In this document: positions 5,865-13,348 of the stretch, one piece after another | Layout: each line of letters starts with the position of its first letter | How positions within the stretch are numbered: the stretch's first letter is position 1 | Assembly: GCA_002305955.1 (NCBI GenBank) | Contig: DBRH01000008.1 | Span: forward strand, 189-18,570 | Direction of reading: 5' to 3' | Source: Kosmotogaceae bacterium UBA1373 | Lineage (GTDB): Bacteria > Thermotogota > Thermotogae > Petrotogales > Kosmotogaceae | DNA length: 18,382 nucleotides | Notes under the pieces: model-generated | Database searches by the model: none | Seen by the model: only the letters and a program-made list of their open reading frames with translations | Told to the model about the DNA's origin: nothing | Position numbers and translations under genes: made by a program

Positions 5865-7079
5865 GTGGATAAATTCATCGTCGTCAGATACGGCGAAATA
5901 GCCCTAAAGCAGGGAAACAGAAAGATGTTCGAAAAGGCCCTGACCGGCAATATAAAGAGGCAGATCGGAAAGTCGATCGTCCAGAGAATCAGGGGCAGGA
6001 TAATCGTCACGGTATCCCCCGAAAAACTGCCGGAGACCGAAGCGGCTATAAAGAGAACCTCCGGAGTTCAGAATTACAGTCTTGGATCCTGGACTACGTA
6101 CGATATAAACGACATATACGCCACATCGATAGAACTCGCAAAGATCGAGATGATGAAGGGTCGCAGGACCTTCAAAGTTGAAACCAGAAGGCTGGACAAG
6201 AGGTTTCCCATCAAAAGCGTCGAATTGAACCCTCTCGTCGGTGAGAAGATTCTCGAGGCCATCCCCGAAGTTTCCGTCGATATACACAACCCGCAGTTCG
6301 TTGTAGAGATAGAGATAAGGGACGAGGGTGTGCTTATCTCCAGCGGTAAAACACATGCAATCGGGGGACTCCCGGTGGGCGTTAGCGGAAGGGCTTTGCT
6401 CTTTCTCTCCGGGGGTATAGATAGCCCGGTCGCCGGCTGGCTGGCCCAGAAGAGAGGTCTCAGCATAGATGCCATCCATTTCTCAAGTCCTCCTTACACG
6501 GGGGAAATGGCTTTTGAAAAAGTGCTCTCACTTGCAAAAAGGCTCTCGCTTTTCAACGGCGGTAGAGTGTTGAAGTTCTACAGCGTTCACTTCACTCAAG
6601 CCCAAATGGCCATTCACAGGCATGTACAGGAGAGATACAGTCTGGTGTGCCAGAGAAGGCTCATGATGAGAATAGCCGACAGAATCGCCGACAAGACCCA
6701 CATCAAGGCCATGGTCACGGGCGAAAACCTCGGTCAGGTCGCCAGTCAGACTCTGGAAAACATGGCCGCGATAGCCGAACCGACCGGCAAACTTGTGTTG
6801 AGACCGTTGATCACTTACGATAAAATTGAGACGATCTCTATAGCGCGCGCTATCGAAACCTTTGAGATCTCAATACTGCCTTACGAAGATTGCTGCACGA
6901 TCTTCGTTCCGTCGAGTCCAGTCACCAAGGCCCGGATGATAGATATTCAAAGAGTCGAGGCCGGGCTCGATTTCGATGAGATCGTTCGGGAGGCTTTGAA
7001 TCGGTCGCAAGTCTATAGAATCAGGAATGGAGATGTCCTGGAGGTCGAAAAACTTGAGCTTTCTGAAGACGCTTGTTAG
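5865..7079 (+). CDS. thiI: tRNA 4-thiouridine synthase ThiI (without rhodanese domain)
   Basis: A 404-aa enzyme that adenylates and thiolates U8 of tRNA; in some bacteria it also feeds sulfur to thiamine synthesis. An N-terminal ferredoxin-like part and a THUMP domain (about 60-165) precede the PP-loop ATPase with SGGIDSPVAGW at 182-192. MVTGENLGQVASQT and YEDCCTIFVPSSP follow, the latter with the conserved cysteine pair at 343-344. The protein stops where the rhodanese domain of the E. coli enzyme would start, as in Firmicute-type ThiI, which needs a separate cysteine desulfurase. The start is GTG at 5865 with AAAGGAG 8 nt upstream. It heads a run with plsC, a nuclease and an isoprenoid synthase, whose functions are not obviously linked to tRNA thiolation. 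Confidence 0.95.
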   Translation: MDKFIVVRYGEIALKQGNRKMFEKALTGNIKRQIGKSIVQRIRGRIIVTVSPEKLPETEAAIKRTSGVQNYSLGSWTTYDINDIYATSIELAKIEMMKGRRTFKVETRRLDKRFPIKSVELNPLVGEKILEAIPEVSVDIHNPQFVVEIEIRDEGVLISSGKTHAIGGLPVGVSGRALLFLSGGIDSPVAGWLAQKRGLSIDAIHFSSPPYTGEMAFEKVLSLAKRLSLFNGGRVLKFYSVHFTQAQMAIHRHVQERYSLVCQRRLMMRIADRIADKTHIKAMVTGENLGQVASQTLENMAAIAEPTGKLVLRPLITYDKIETISIARAIETFEISILPYEDCCTIFVPSSPVTKARMIDIQRVEAGLDFDEIVREALNRSQVYRIRNGDVLEVEKLELSEDAC

Positions 7080-7830
7080 TTTATTCATAACCTTATGGAT
7101 CGCGATCATAGGCGTTCTGTATATCTGTGTGTACGGTGGACTGGTAATAATCGTCGGCAGCATACTCGGTAAATACAAAGGAAAGAAATGGAAGAAGCGG
7201 TTCATCTCCCGGGAGGTTTCGAGGTTTGGAAGGGCGGCCTTCATTCTCTCCGGTTCCAGAGTTACAGTGAAGGGGAAAGAGAACGTTCCCGAGGATGGAC
7301 CGATGGTTATAGCGGCCAACCATCAGAGCGCCTTCGATATACCGTTGATACCGGGATATGTCTATCCGGGGATATCTTTCATCGCGAAGAAGGAACTCTC
7401 GAAAATACCGGGGATAAGCTGGTTCATAAAGGCTCTGGACGGCGTGTATATAGATCGTGGAAATAAACTCCAGACGGCCGGAGCCATGAGGAAGATTCTG
7501 AAGATTCTGAAAGAGGACGGTACGATACTTCTGTTCCCCGAGGGAACGAGGAGCGAAAGTGGAGAGCTTGGAGAGTTCAAAGAGGGAAGTCTCTCGATCC
7601 CTTTCAAACTGGGCGTCAAAGTTCTTCCGGTTGCGCTGGATGGAACCGGGAAGCTCATGAAGAAGAACGGCTATCTTATCACACCCTCCAGAATCAACCT
7701 CTCCATAGCCGAACCTATCTCGCCTGAGGGATTCGAAAGTGAAGAGCGGTTCAGAAAAGAAGTCTATAATATAATTAAGAAAAACCTTGAATCATCCAGG
7801 AATCGAGGTGACTCGAATGTTACAGGTTAG
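7054..7830 (+). CDS. plsC: 1-acyl-sn-glycerol-3-phosphate acyltransferase
   Basis: A protein of about 258 aa with an N-terminal membrane helix (FLKTLVSLFITLWIAIIGVL and onward). The two acyltransferase blocks of the PlsC/LPLAT family are present: NHQSAFD (the HX4D catalytic motif) and FPEGTRSESGE (the acceptor-phosphate motif), with YIDRGN between them. It acylates lysophosphatidate to phosphatidate at the inner membrane. I prefer the TTG at 7054, because GGAGGT at 7040-7045 lies 8 nt upstream; ATG at 7027 (267 aa) is in frame but has only AGGA immediately before it. Either way the gene overlaps the end of thiI, and its own end overlaps the next gene by 14 bases. Confidence 0.9.
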   Translation: MSFLKTLVSLFITLWIAIIGVLYICVYGGLVIIVGSILGKYKGKKWKKRFISREVSRFGRAAFILSGSRVTVKGKENVPEDGPMVIAANHQSAFDIPLIPGYVYPGISFIAKKELSKIPGISWFIKALDGVYIDRGNKLQTAGAMRKILKILKEDGTILLFPEGTRSESGELGEFKEGSLSIPFKLGVKVLPVALDGTGKLMKKNGYLITPSRINLSIAEPISPEGFESEERFRKEVYNIIKKNLESSRNRGDSNVTG

Positions 7831-8338
7831 ACTCAGAGGGCTGGCTCTGGACCAGAGCAATTCGCCGGTGGTAATACTTGAGGTGGAAAAGACGAACAAG
7901 GGATTTGGAATATGGATAGGTCCGTTCGAAGCCGAGGCACTGGCTCTGGCCGTTAGTGGAAAGGACTTCCCCAGACCTTTGACTTACGACCTTTTCATAA
8001 ACACGGTGGAACGTCTCGGCGCCTCTTTCGAGATGGCAGTGATAGGCGATGTGAAAGATAACATCTATTACGCGAGTCTTCACCTGAAGGATCCGTCGGG
8101 AAAGACCATGATAATCGATGCGAGACCTTCCGATTGCCTTGTCCTTGCAGTTAAAAAGAGTTTTGCGATTTTTGTTGACGATAGAGTCTTTGCCGAGAGT
8201 TCGATAGATCTCGACACGCTTCAACCCGATATGATTGGAAATAACCAGGAAGAAGACATGGAGGGTTTCAAAAAGTTCGTGGAAAACCTCGATATCGAGG
8301 AGCTGAAGAGGCATTTCAAGGACAGAGACGAAAAATGA
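7817..8338 (+). CDS. Bifunctional nuclease family protein (BFN/DUF151)
   Basis: A 173-aa protein of the DUF151 family, which includes the structurally solved Thermotoga TM0160 and plant bifunctional nucleases reported to cut DNA and RNA. The family core is recognisable in VVILEVEKTNKGFGIWIGPFEA-like residues 19-40, RPLTYDLFINTVERLGA, YYASLHLKD and IDARPSDCLVLAVK (111-124). A C-terminal helical tail (EGFKKFVENLDIEELKRHF) resembles the UVR-type helix often attached to this domain. I place the start at ATG 7817 because GAGGTGA lies at 7805-7811; the ATG at 7787 lacks a site. It overlaps plsC by 14 nt and its ATGA overlaps the next gene by 4 nt. Confidence 0.88.
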   Translation: MLQVRLRGLALDQSNSPVVILEVEKTNKGFGIWIGPFEAEALALAVSGKDFPRPLTYDLFINTVERLGASFEMAVIGDVKDNIYYASLHLKDPSGKTMIIDARPSDCLVLAVKKSFAIFVDDRVFAESSIDLDTLQPDMIGNNQEEDMEGFKKFVENLDIEELKRHFKDRDEK

Positions 8339-9174
8339 AGCTTGAGAAGTTCATACCTTTCTTCGATAGAAAACTCAGCGATCACCTCGACGGAATATGT
8401 AGTTACTCGCCTTTTAGGGAAATAGTTTCGTACACTCCTCTGGTCGGCGGAAAGAGACTGAGGCCGTATCTAGTATGGGAGCTGTCCGATTTGACATCCT
8501 TTGGATGTGATAGTGCTCTGAAGACGGGTATCGCTGTGGAGCTCTTTCATAGCGGAAGTTTGATACACGACGATCTTCCCCCGATTGACAACGACGATAT
8601 CAGGCGCGGAAAGCCTTCCAACCATTCGATCTTCGGTGAGGCCCGGGCCATACTGGCCGGTGATTATCTGATGCTCTACCCGTCAAAGGTCATATCTTCA
8701 CTGGATCTCGATCACCGGTATAAAGAAAGGCTCGTAGGTTTGTGGAGTGATGTGTCGCTTCAAGTAGTCGAAGGAGAGTTCGCCGATGTCGCTCCATCGG
8801 AAAGAACCGAAGAGCTTCTCTCTTTAATACGCAGGGGGAAAACCGCTTCTCTGTTCGGTTTCTGTTTCGCCGCCCCTTTCTGTATGGAGGATGGATCTAA
8901 ATTCCGCGAAATGTTCGAACTCGGTATAGATTTTGGGGAGATCTTCCAGATGATGGACGACATAAAAGATGCCACTTCAACCCTTCAGGAACTTGGTAAG
9001 ACACCGGGGAAGGATCTCTCACAGGACAAACTCACCCTGCTCAGCTTTAAGACGGTCGAACAGGCGAGAGCGCTGGTCGAGGAGAGGTTCCGCGCTTTCT
9101 GTGAAAAAATAACGGAGTATCGCGATCTAGTAGGCGAACTGGAAGATATTTACCGGCTCATAGCTAGAAGATAG
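8335..9174 (+). CDS. Polyprenyl (farnesyl/geranylgeranyl) diphosphate synthase
   Basis: A 279-aa trans-prenyltransferase that condenses isopentenyl diphosphate with allylic diphosphates. The first aspartate-rich motif DDLPPIDNDDIRRGKPS begins at D79, and the second is MMDDIKDAT with D208, D209 and D212; GGKRLRP at 38-44 is the substrate-phosphate loop. The two-residue insertion in the first motif (DDLPP) is the bacterial type. The residue five before the motif is glycine (G74), where typical farnesyl synthases carry an aromatic residue, hinting at a product longer than C15. It overlaps the nuclease gene by ATGA and probably provides precursors for undecaprenyl or quinone/lipid chains. The short length and slightly diverged second motif leave the exact product open. 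Confidence 0.9.
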   Translation: MKLEKFIPFFDRKLSDHLDGICSYSPFREIVSYTPLVGGKRLRPYLVWELSDLTSFGCDSALKTGIAVELFHSGSLIHDDLPPIDNDDIRRGKPSNHSIFGEARAILAGDYLMLYPSKVISSLDLDHRYKERLVGLWSDVSLQVVEGEFADVAPSERTEELLSLIRRGKTASLFGFCFAAPFCMEDGSKFREMFELGIDFGEIFQMMDDIKDATSTLQELGKTPGKDLSQDKLTLLSFKTVEQARALVEERFRAFCEKITEYRDLVGELEDIYRLIARR

Positions 9175-9175
9175 T

Positions 9176-10036
9176 CTAAAAGAAAAAACGACTGCTCAAG
9201 GCCTTTTTGAATTGATCGGAGTCACGGTATCTTTTTTTTGGAGAGAAAGACATCGCTTTCTCAATGATCAACCTGGCCTTTCTATTTGATATAAGGCTCA
9301 TTTCAAGAGGAATTCCCTTGACCCTTTCCGTGGCCGGAACGGGGTCTTTGCCGCTCAGAAGAAAGAACATTATGCCTCCAATAGAATAAATATCCCACGA
9401 ATTGTCGGGCACAGACGAGGCGAAGAACTTCTCCGGGCATGTATAGCTTATCGAAATAACCTTGGCAGAAAGAAAAGAGAAGAATGCATCCTTGAGACAG
9501 GCGGCGCCGAAATCCATGACTTTTATCCTTCCGTCGCCTTTGGCCATTACGTTTGTGGGCTTAAGGTCGCCGTGTATGTAGCCCCTGCCGTGAATGGCAT
9601 TCACACCGTCCAGGATGTCCAGCAAGATCCTGTAACAGGTTTTCAGGTCTGGCATTCCGTTGTTTTTCACGTACTCTTTGAGATTCAAACCATCTATGAA
9701 CTCCATGACGTAGTACGCCGTGTTGTTCTCGGTGAAGAAATCCAAAACCTTCACAACGTGGTCGTTGCTTATGGTGGAGATTATCCTGAACTCTTCGGAA
9801 AAAGACGAGAGCTTGTCGTAATATACCTCCCTCAAATCGTCGGAAACGGGGCTCACGTTGTTCCCGTTCCTTTCGGCACCTCTGGGGAAGAATTCCTTCA
9901 CGGCGACTCTTTCCCCGCCTAGAAGATCGGTACATAAATAGGTTATTCCAAAACCGCCCTTTCCAAGAGGTTCGTTTATTCTGTAACGTCTCTTCAAAAT
10001 CGTACCCTGTTCCAGGTAGTATTCTATTAATATCAC
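9176..10036 (-). CDS. Hanks-type Ser/Thr protein kinase (non-RD)
   Basis: A kinase of about 286 aa consisting of the catalytic domain only, with no membrane helix or sensor domain. Visible elements are the glycine loop LGKGGFGITYL (24-34), the ATP lysine K48 in VAVKEFF, the catalytic loop YIHGDLKPTNV with D157, DFGAA with D175, a PE pair of the APE motif at 201-202, and DIYSIGGIMFFLLSG (215-229). The arginine normally before the catalytic aspartate is glycine (HGD), so it is a non-RD kinase that should not need activation-loop phosphorylation of the usual kind. The start is uncertain: GTG at 10036 overlaps the only ribosome binding site (AGAGGTGAT, 10040..10032). It is a single-gene unit, convergent with the prenyl synthase gene at 1 nt and divergent from the PHP gene. 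Confidence 0.9.
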   Translation of the reverse strand: MILIEYYLEQGTILKRRYRINEPLGKGGFGITYLCTDLLGGERVAVKEFFPRGAERNGNNVSPVSDDLREVYYDKLSSFSEEFRIISTISNDHVVKVLDFFTENNTAYYVMEFIDGLNLKEYVKNNGMPDLKTCYRILLDILDGVNAIHGRGYIHGDLKPTNVMAKGDGRIKVMDFGAACLKDAFFSFLSAKVISISYTCPEKFFASSVPDNSWDIYSIGGIMFFLLSGKDPVPATERVKGIPLEMSLISNRKARLIIEKAMSFSPKKRYRDSDQFKKALSSRFFF

Positions 10037-10086
10037 CTCTTGCGTCTGGATAATAGCATTTTACCTCATTAACGGTGGTGTTTTAC

Positions 10087-10929
10087 ATGTTGGTTGATCT
10101 ACACTGTCATTCCGACCGTTCAGACGGCACCGACTCTGTCCGGTCCCTGGTCACTAAAGCCTGTGAAAAAGGGATTAAGATCTTATCCATAACCGACCAT
10201 GACACAGTTACGGCCCAGAGCGACGCCCGGATTATTGCGGAATCGAAAGGCATGACCTACGTCAACGGTGTCGAAATAAGCTGCGATCACAATGAGACTC
10301 TGGATATTCTCGGATACGGATACGATCTGAACCTCGATTATCTCGAGAGGACTCTTTCCCGACTGAGGGATATGAGAGACGATCGCAACGACCAGATCAT
10401 GCGAAAACTTCGAGAAATCGGCATCTCTCTCGAGGAGAGAGAACTCGAGGAAAACTTTCCCGGCGAGAGCCTCGGACGGCCCCACATCGCAAGCCTGCTG
10501 ACCAAAAAAGGCTACGTCTCTTCGATAGAGGAGGCCTTTCGTCTCTACATAGGCAAGGGCGCCGCTGCCTACGTCGAGAAAAAGAAACTCGAGATCGGTC
10601 AATCTATTGAGCTTATAATTTCCGGTGGCGGAATTCCCGTTCTGGCGCACCCCATGTCTTTGAAACTCGACCTTGATGAACTGAAAGAGATGATCTGCAA
10701 ACTCAAAACCCTCGGACTGGAGGGTATAGAGGCATTTTATAAAGAGTACGATCGAGACCTAAAAATGCAACTCTTTGCCGTTGCCCGCGAGATGGACCTG
10801 ATACCCACCGGGGGCAGCGACTACCACGGCGAACACAAAGCCCATCTCGATCTGGGAATCGAGTTGTCCGATGAGCTGGCGTTGAATTTTCTGGAACGTC
10901 TCAACCGCCGACGACGGCCTTCAAAATGA
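10087..10929 (+). CDS. PHP-domain phosphoesterase (TrpH/RNase AM-like)
   Basis: A 280-aa metal-dependent phosphoesterase of the PHP superfamily. Metal-ligand motifs are DLHCHSDRSDGT (4-15), ITDHDTV near 40, GVEIS (the glutamate ligand), RPHIA, LAHPMSL, and GGSDYHGEHK near the C-terminus. This order matches the YciV/TrpH group, whose characterised members remove 5' nucleotides from short RNAs or dephosphorylate 3',5'-bisnucleotides. I choose ATG 10087; two GTG codons (10075, 10078) are in frame but form part of the GGTGGTG that serves as ribosome binding site. The last 29 bases overlap the 3' end of the opposing sulfur-carrier gene, and no terminator is visible between them. Confidence 0.9.
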   Translation: MLVDLHCHSDRSDGTDSVRSLVTKACEKGIKILSITDHDTVTAQSDARIIAESKGMTYVNGVEISCDHNETLDILGYGYDLNLDYLERTLSRLRDMRDDRNDQIMRKLREIGISLEERELEENFPGESLGRPHIASLLTKKGYVSSIEEAFRLYIGKGAAAYVEKKKLEIGQSIELIISGGGIPVLAHPMSLKLDLDELKEMICKLKTLGLEGIEAFYKEYDRDLKMQLFAVAREMDLIPTGGSDYHGEHKAHLDLGIELSDELALNFLERLNRRRRPSK

Positions 10930-11089
10930 TTATGTTTGAAGAGTCTTCGATCTTCTCTTCGAGCGGTACCAGAGAACCGTCTTTTATGACTAAATGATCT
11001 TCAAAATCCAGTCCCAACCGATCAAGCAACTCACGGGCGGTCATTTCCCCTTCCAGCGAGAGGAAACCGCCGGCATACTCCACTTTCAC
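10901..11089 (-). CDS. Ubiquitin-like sulfur carrier (ThiS/MoaD/TtuB-like)
   Basis: A 62-aa protein with the pattern of the ThiS/MoaD fold: a short beta hairpin (KVEYAGGFLSLEG), the helix TARELLDRLGLD, HLVIKDGSLVPLEEKI, then SSNIIILKAVVGG with the free C-terminal Gly-Gly that is adenylated and thiocarboxylated in this family. Possible roles are thiamine thiazole synthesis (ThiS) or tRNA 2-thiolation (TtuB); a molybdopterin role (MoaD) is less likely for such a short protein. GTG at 11089 shares GTGA with the stop of the upstream acyltransferase gene, and GGGAG lies 7 nt upstream. No ThiF/MoeB-type activating enzyme is in the window. Its end runs 29 bases into the PHP gene on the other strand. 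Confidence 0.82.
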   Translation of the reverse strand: MKVEYAGGFLSLEGEMTARELLDRLGLDFEDHLVIKDGSLVPLEEKIEDSSNIIILKAVVGG

Positions 11090-11991
11090 GTGTTTCTCCC
11101 TATAGAAAGGCTTGCCAGAGCTATGGACGCGAGCTTAGAAGAAGCCGAGTCGGCCCTGGAGACTATAACTATGGGGGCAGCGGCACCCACCACCAGACCG
11201 GCGATAGTGCCTCCGGCGAGATAGACGGCCGATTTGCCGAGAAAATTTCCGGCGGCTATTTCCGGAACCACCAGAAGATCGGCCATACCGGCGACCGGAC
11301 CGGTTACCTTTTTTATCTTCGCCGCTTCTAAAGACAGTGCGTTATCGAGGCCGAGTGGGCCATCCACTTCGCAATTGGATATCTGTCCCCTTTGAGCCAT
11401 CTTGGCTATCACTGCCGCATCCAGGGTCTCCGGCATATCGCCGTTTAAAACTTCCACAGCCGTTATAAGCGCCACTTTCGGTTTCTCATATCCGATGGAC
11501 CTCAAAAAAACGACCGCGTTTTCGATTATCGAGACCTTAGTCTGGAGATCTGGCTTTATGACCATTCCCCCGTCCGTGACAAAAACGATCCTGTCGATTG
11601 CCGGCACATCGAGTGCGGCGATATGGCTCAAAACGTTTCCCGAGCGCAATCCCCACTCTTTGTTCAGAACGGCCTTCAGAAGTGTGGAAGTTTTGACGAG
11701 TCCCTTCATGACTATATCGGCCCGACCCTGTCGTACGAACTTCACGCCCTTCTCGCAGGCCTCTTCGTTGCTGGAAGCGGGTATCACTTCTCCTTCTAGT
11801 CCTTCTTCGGAGAGGATCTGCGAGGTCCGATTTTCGTCACCAACGAAAATCGGAAACGCAATTTCCTCTTCGACGGCCGATTTAAGGGCCTTGACACCTT
11901 CTCGATCTTCCGAGCCGATGAGAACCACTCTCTTCGGTTCCCTGCCTTTTGCAAGACGGATCAGATCCGAGAAGTTCTTCATCTCTACCAT
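11086..11991 (-). CDS. Phosphate butyryltransferase/acetyltransferase family enzyme
   Basis: A 301-aa protein, the standard size of Ptb-type phosphotransacylases, which exchange CoA and phosphate on short acyl groups (acyl-CoA + Pi to acyl-phosphate). Recognisable stretches are DIVMKGLVKTSTLLKAVLNK, the helix and loop around VLSHIAALDVP, VFVTDGGMVIKPDL, GPLGLDNALSLEAA and the C-terminal GLVVGAAAPIVIVSRADS. I start at ATG 11991 because AGGAGGG sits just upstream; the longer reading from 12042 has no site and lies inside the methyltransferase gene. The start overlaps that upstream gene by none but begins 11 bases after its stop. The usual partner, butyrate kinase, is absent here. Substrate (acetyl, butyryl or branched) cannot be read by eye. 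Confidence 0.9.
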   Translation of the reverse strand: MVEMKNFSDLIRLAKGREPKRVVLIGSEDREGVKALKSAVEEEIAFPIFVGDENRTSQILSEEGLEGEVIPASSNEEACEKGVKFVRQGRADIVMKGLVKTSTLLKAVLNKEWGLRSGNVLSHIAALDVPAIDRIVFVTDGGMVIKPDLQTKVSIIENAVVFLRSIGYEKPKVALITAVEVLNGDMPETLDAAVIAKMAQRGQISNCEVDGPLGLDNALSLEAAKIKKVTGPVAGMADLLVVPEIAAGNFLGKSAVYLAGGTIAGLVVGAAAPIVIVSRADSASSKLASIALASLSIGRNT

Positions 11992-12001
11992 AGCCACCCT
12001 C

Positions 12002-13348
12002 CTATGACTTAGAACTTGAAAGCACGACGACGGTCTCCACATGCCAGGTTTGCGGAAACATATCGAAAGCCTTTACGGAAACAATTTCAAACCCCGAGCT
12101 TTTCAGAAGGGCTATGTCTCTGGCCAGGGTCGTAGGGTCGCACGAGATATAGGCCACCTTCGAAGGTCTGAACTTCTCCACCAGGAGTATATCTCTTCCG
12201 ATGCCCGACCTGGGGGGATCCATAACGACCGTAGTGAAGGAATCGGATCGCTTTTTAAGATAATCTCCGACATCGCTCTCGACAGACTGTGCCGCGAACA
12301 TTTCGTTGATCTTCGCGTTCGCCCTGAAGGCCTTCGCCGAGACGGGACTGGATTCCACAGCCACAACCCTCCGCAACTTCCTCCCCAGTGTGAGAGAGAA
12401 GGTCCCCACCCCTGCGTAGAGATCGAGAAGCGAATCTTCGTCGGTCAACTTCAGCTCTCTTTCAAGATGATCGATAATTGCCTCAGTTACACCTGAATTG
12501 TTCTGATAGAAAGCGGTTGTAGGGATCTCGAACCTCTGCCAGGATAGTTGATGGGCCAGCACCCCATCACCGTAAAGTACTCTCGCAAGACCTCTCAGGA
12601 CCACTTTATCGCTGGTGTTTATGAGGTGAACTAGAGTCTTAACATTTTTCAGACGCTTTTGAACGCTCTCTGCTATGTAAGCTTCGCCCGGGAGATTCTC
12701 ACCCTTCGTGATAAGGATGGCCATCATCTGGCTGCCGTTTCCCCGGAGAACGAGATGCTTGAGTTCTCCGCTTCCACCGTTCCTGTCGTAAGGCCTCAGG
12801 GGAGTCTTTCTCAAAATTCCCTGAAAGGCTCGTCTCGTTGCGTCGAAGTCCTTCAAACCCAAAACACAGCCGTCGCAATCGACCGGTATAAGGCTGCCTC
12901 TGGCGTACAGACCGAGCGAAAGACCTTCCTTCCCCGGGTAGGATACGAACTCCATTTTGTTTCTGTAATTCACTCTCTGTTGAGAGGGCGCAACTTCCAG
13001 TTGAGGGAGTTCCATCTTTCCAACTCTCCTGAACTGTTCTTTGACGATCTCGCCCTTCCAGTACAATTGCCGGGAGTATTCGAGGTCCTGCCAGTCGCAT
13101 CCGCCACACTTTGGAAAGTTTTTGCACAGTCTTTCTCTCCTGTACTCGGAAGGCGTGACGAGCCGATCGACCTTCATTATCTGAAAATCCTGTTTTCCCT
13201 TCACGGAGCTGGCTATCACAGTCTCGTCCGGATATCCCTCCTGAAGAAAAACGACTTTACCGTCGCTCCTTCTTGCAAGCGAATACCCGCCCGCGACTAG
13301 CCTTTCAATCTTCAGTCTTTCCGTCGGCTCCATAAGGTTTCGGTTCAC
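12002..13348 (-). CDS. 23S rRNA (uracil-5-)-methyltransferase, RlmD/RumA type
   Basis: A protein of about 448 aa with an N-terminal TRAM-like beta domain (about 8-62), an iron-sulfur ligand set C75-x5-C81-x2-C84 plus C158 or C161, a central RNA-binding domain, and a SAM methyltransferase domain. The SAM motif is LLDLYAGVGTFSL, the catalytic part VVMDPPRSGIGRD and YISCDPTTLARD, with the nucleophilic cysteine in SCDP. This is the TrmA/RlmC/RlmD family that makes 5-methyluridine. The 4Fe-4S set points to an RlmC/RlmD type rather than TrmA, but the target uridine is not decided. I start at GTG 13348, whose GTGA overlaps the argS stop with GGAGAG just upstream; ATG 13333 is the next candidate and ATG 13417 is too far inside argS. 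Confidence 0.92.
   Translation of the reverse strand: MNRNLMEPTERLKIERLVAGGYSLARRSDGKVVFLQEGYPDETVIASSVKGKQDFQIMKVDRLVTPSEYRRERLCKNFPKCGGCDWQDLEYSRQLYWKGEIVKEQFRRVGKMELPQLEVAPSQQRVNYRNKMEFVSYPGKEGLSLGLYARGSLIPVDCDGCVLGLKDFDATRRAFQGILRKTPLRPYDRNGGSGELKHLVLRGNGSQMMAILITKGENLPGEAYIAESVQKRLKNVKTLVHLINTSDKVVLRGLARVLYGDGVLAHQLSWQRFEIPTTAFYQNNSGVTEAIIDHLERELKLTDEDSLLDLYAGVGTFSLTLGRKLRRVVAVESSPVSAKAFRANAKINEMFAAQSVESDVGDYLKKRSDSFTTVVMDPPRSGIGRDILLVEKFRPSKVAYISCDPTTLARDIALLKSSGFEIVSVKAFDMFPQTWHVETVVVLSSSKS

Noticed and set aside
9200..9225. Possible bidirectional terminator around AAGGCCTTTTTG at the kinase/prenyl synthase junction
   Set aside because: The symmetry is only AAGGCCTT with no room for a loop, and it lies inside the kinase coding region.
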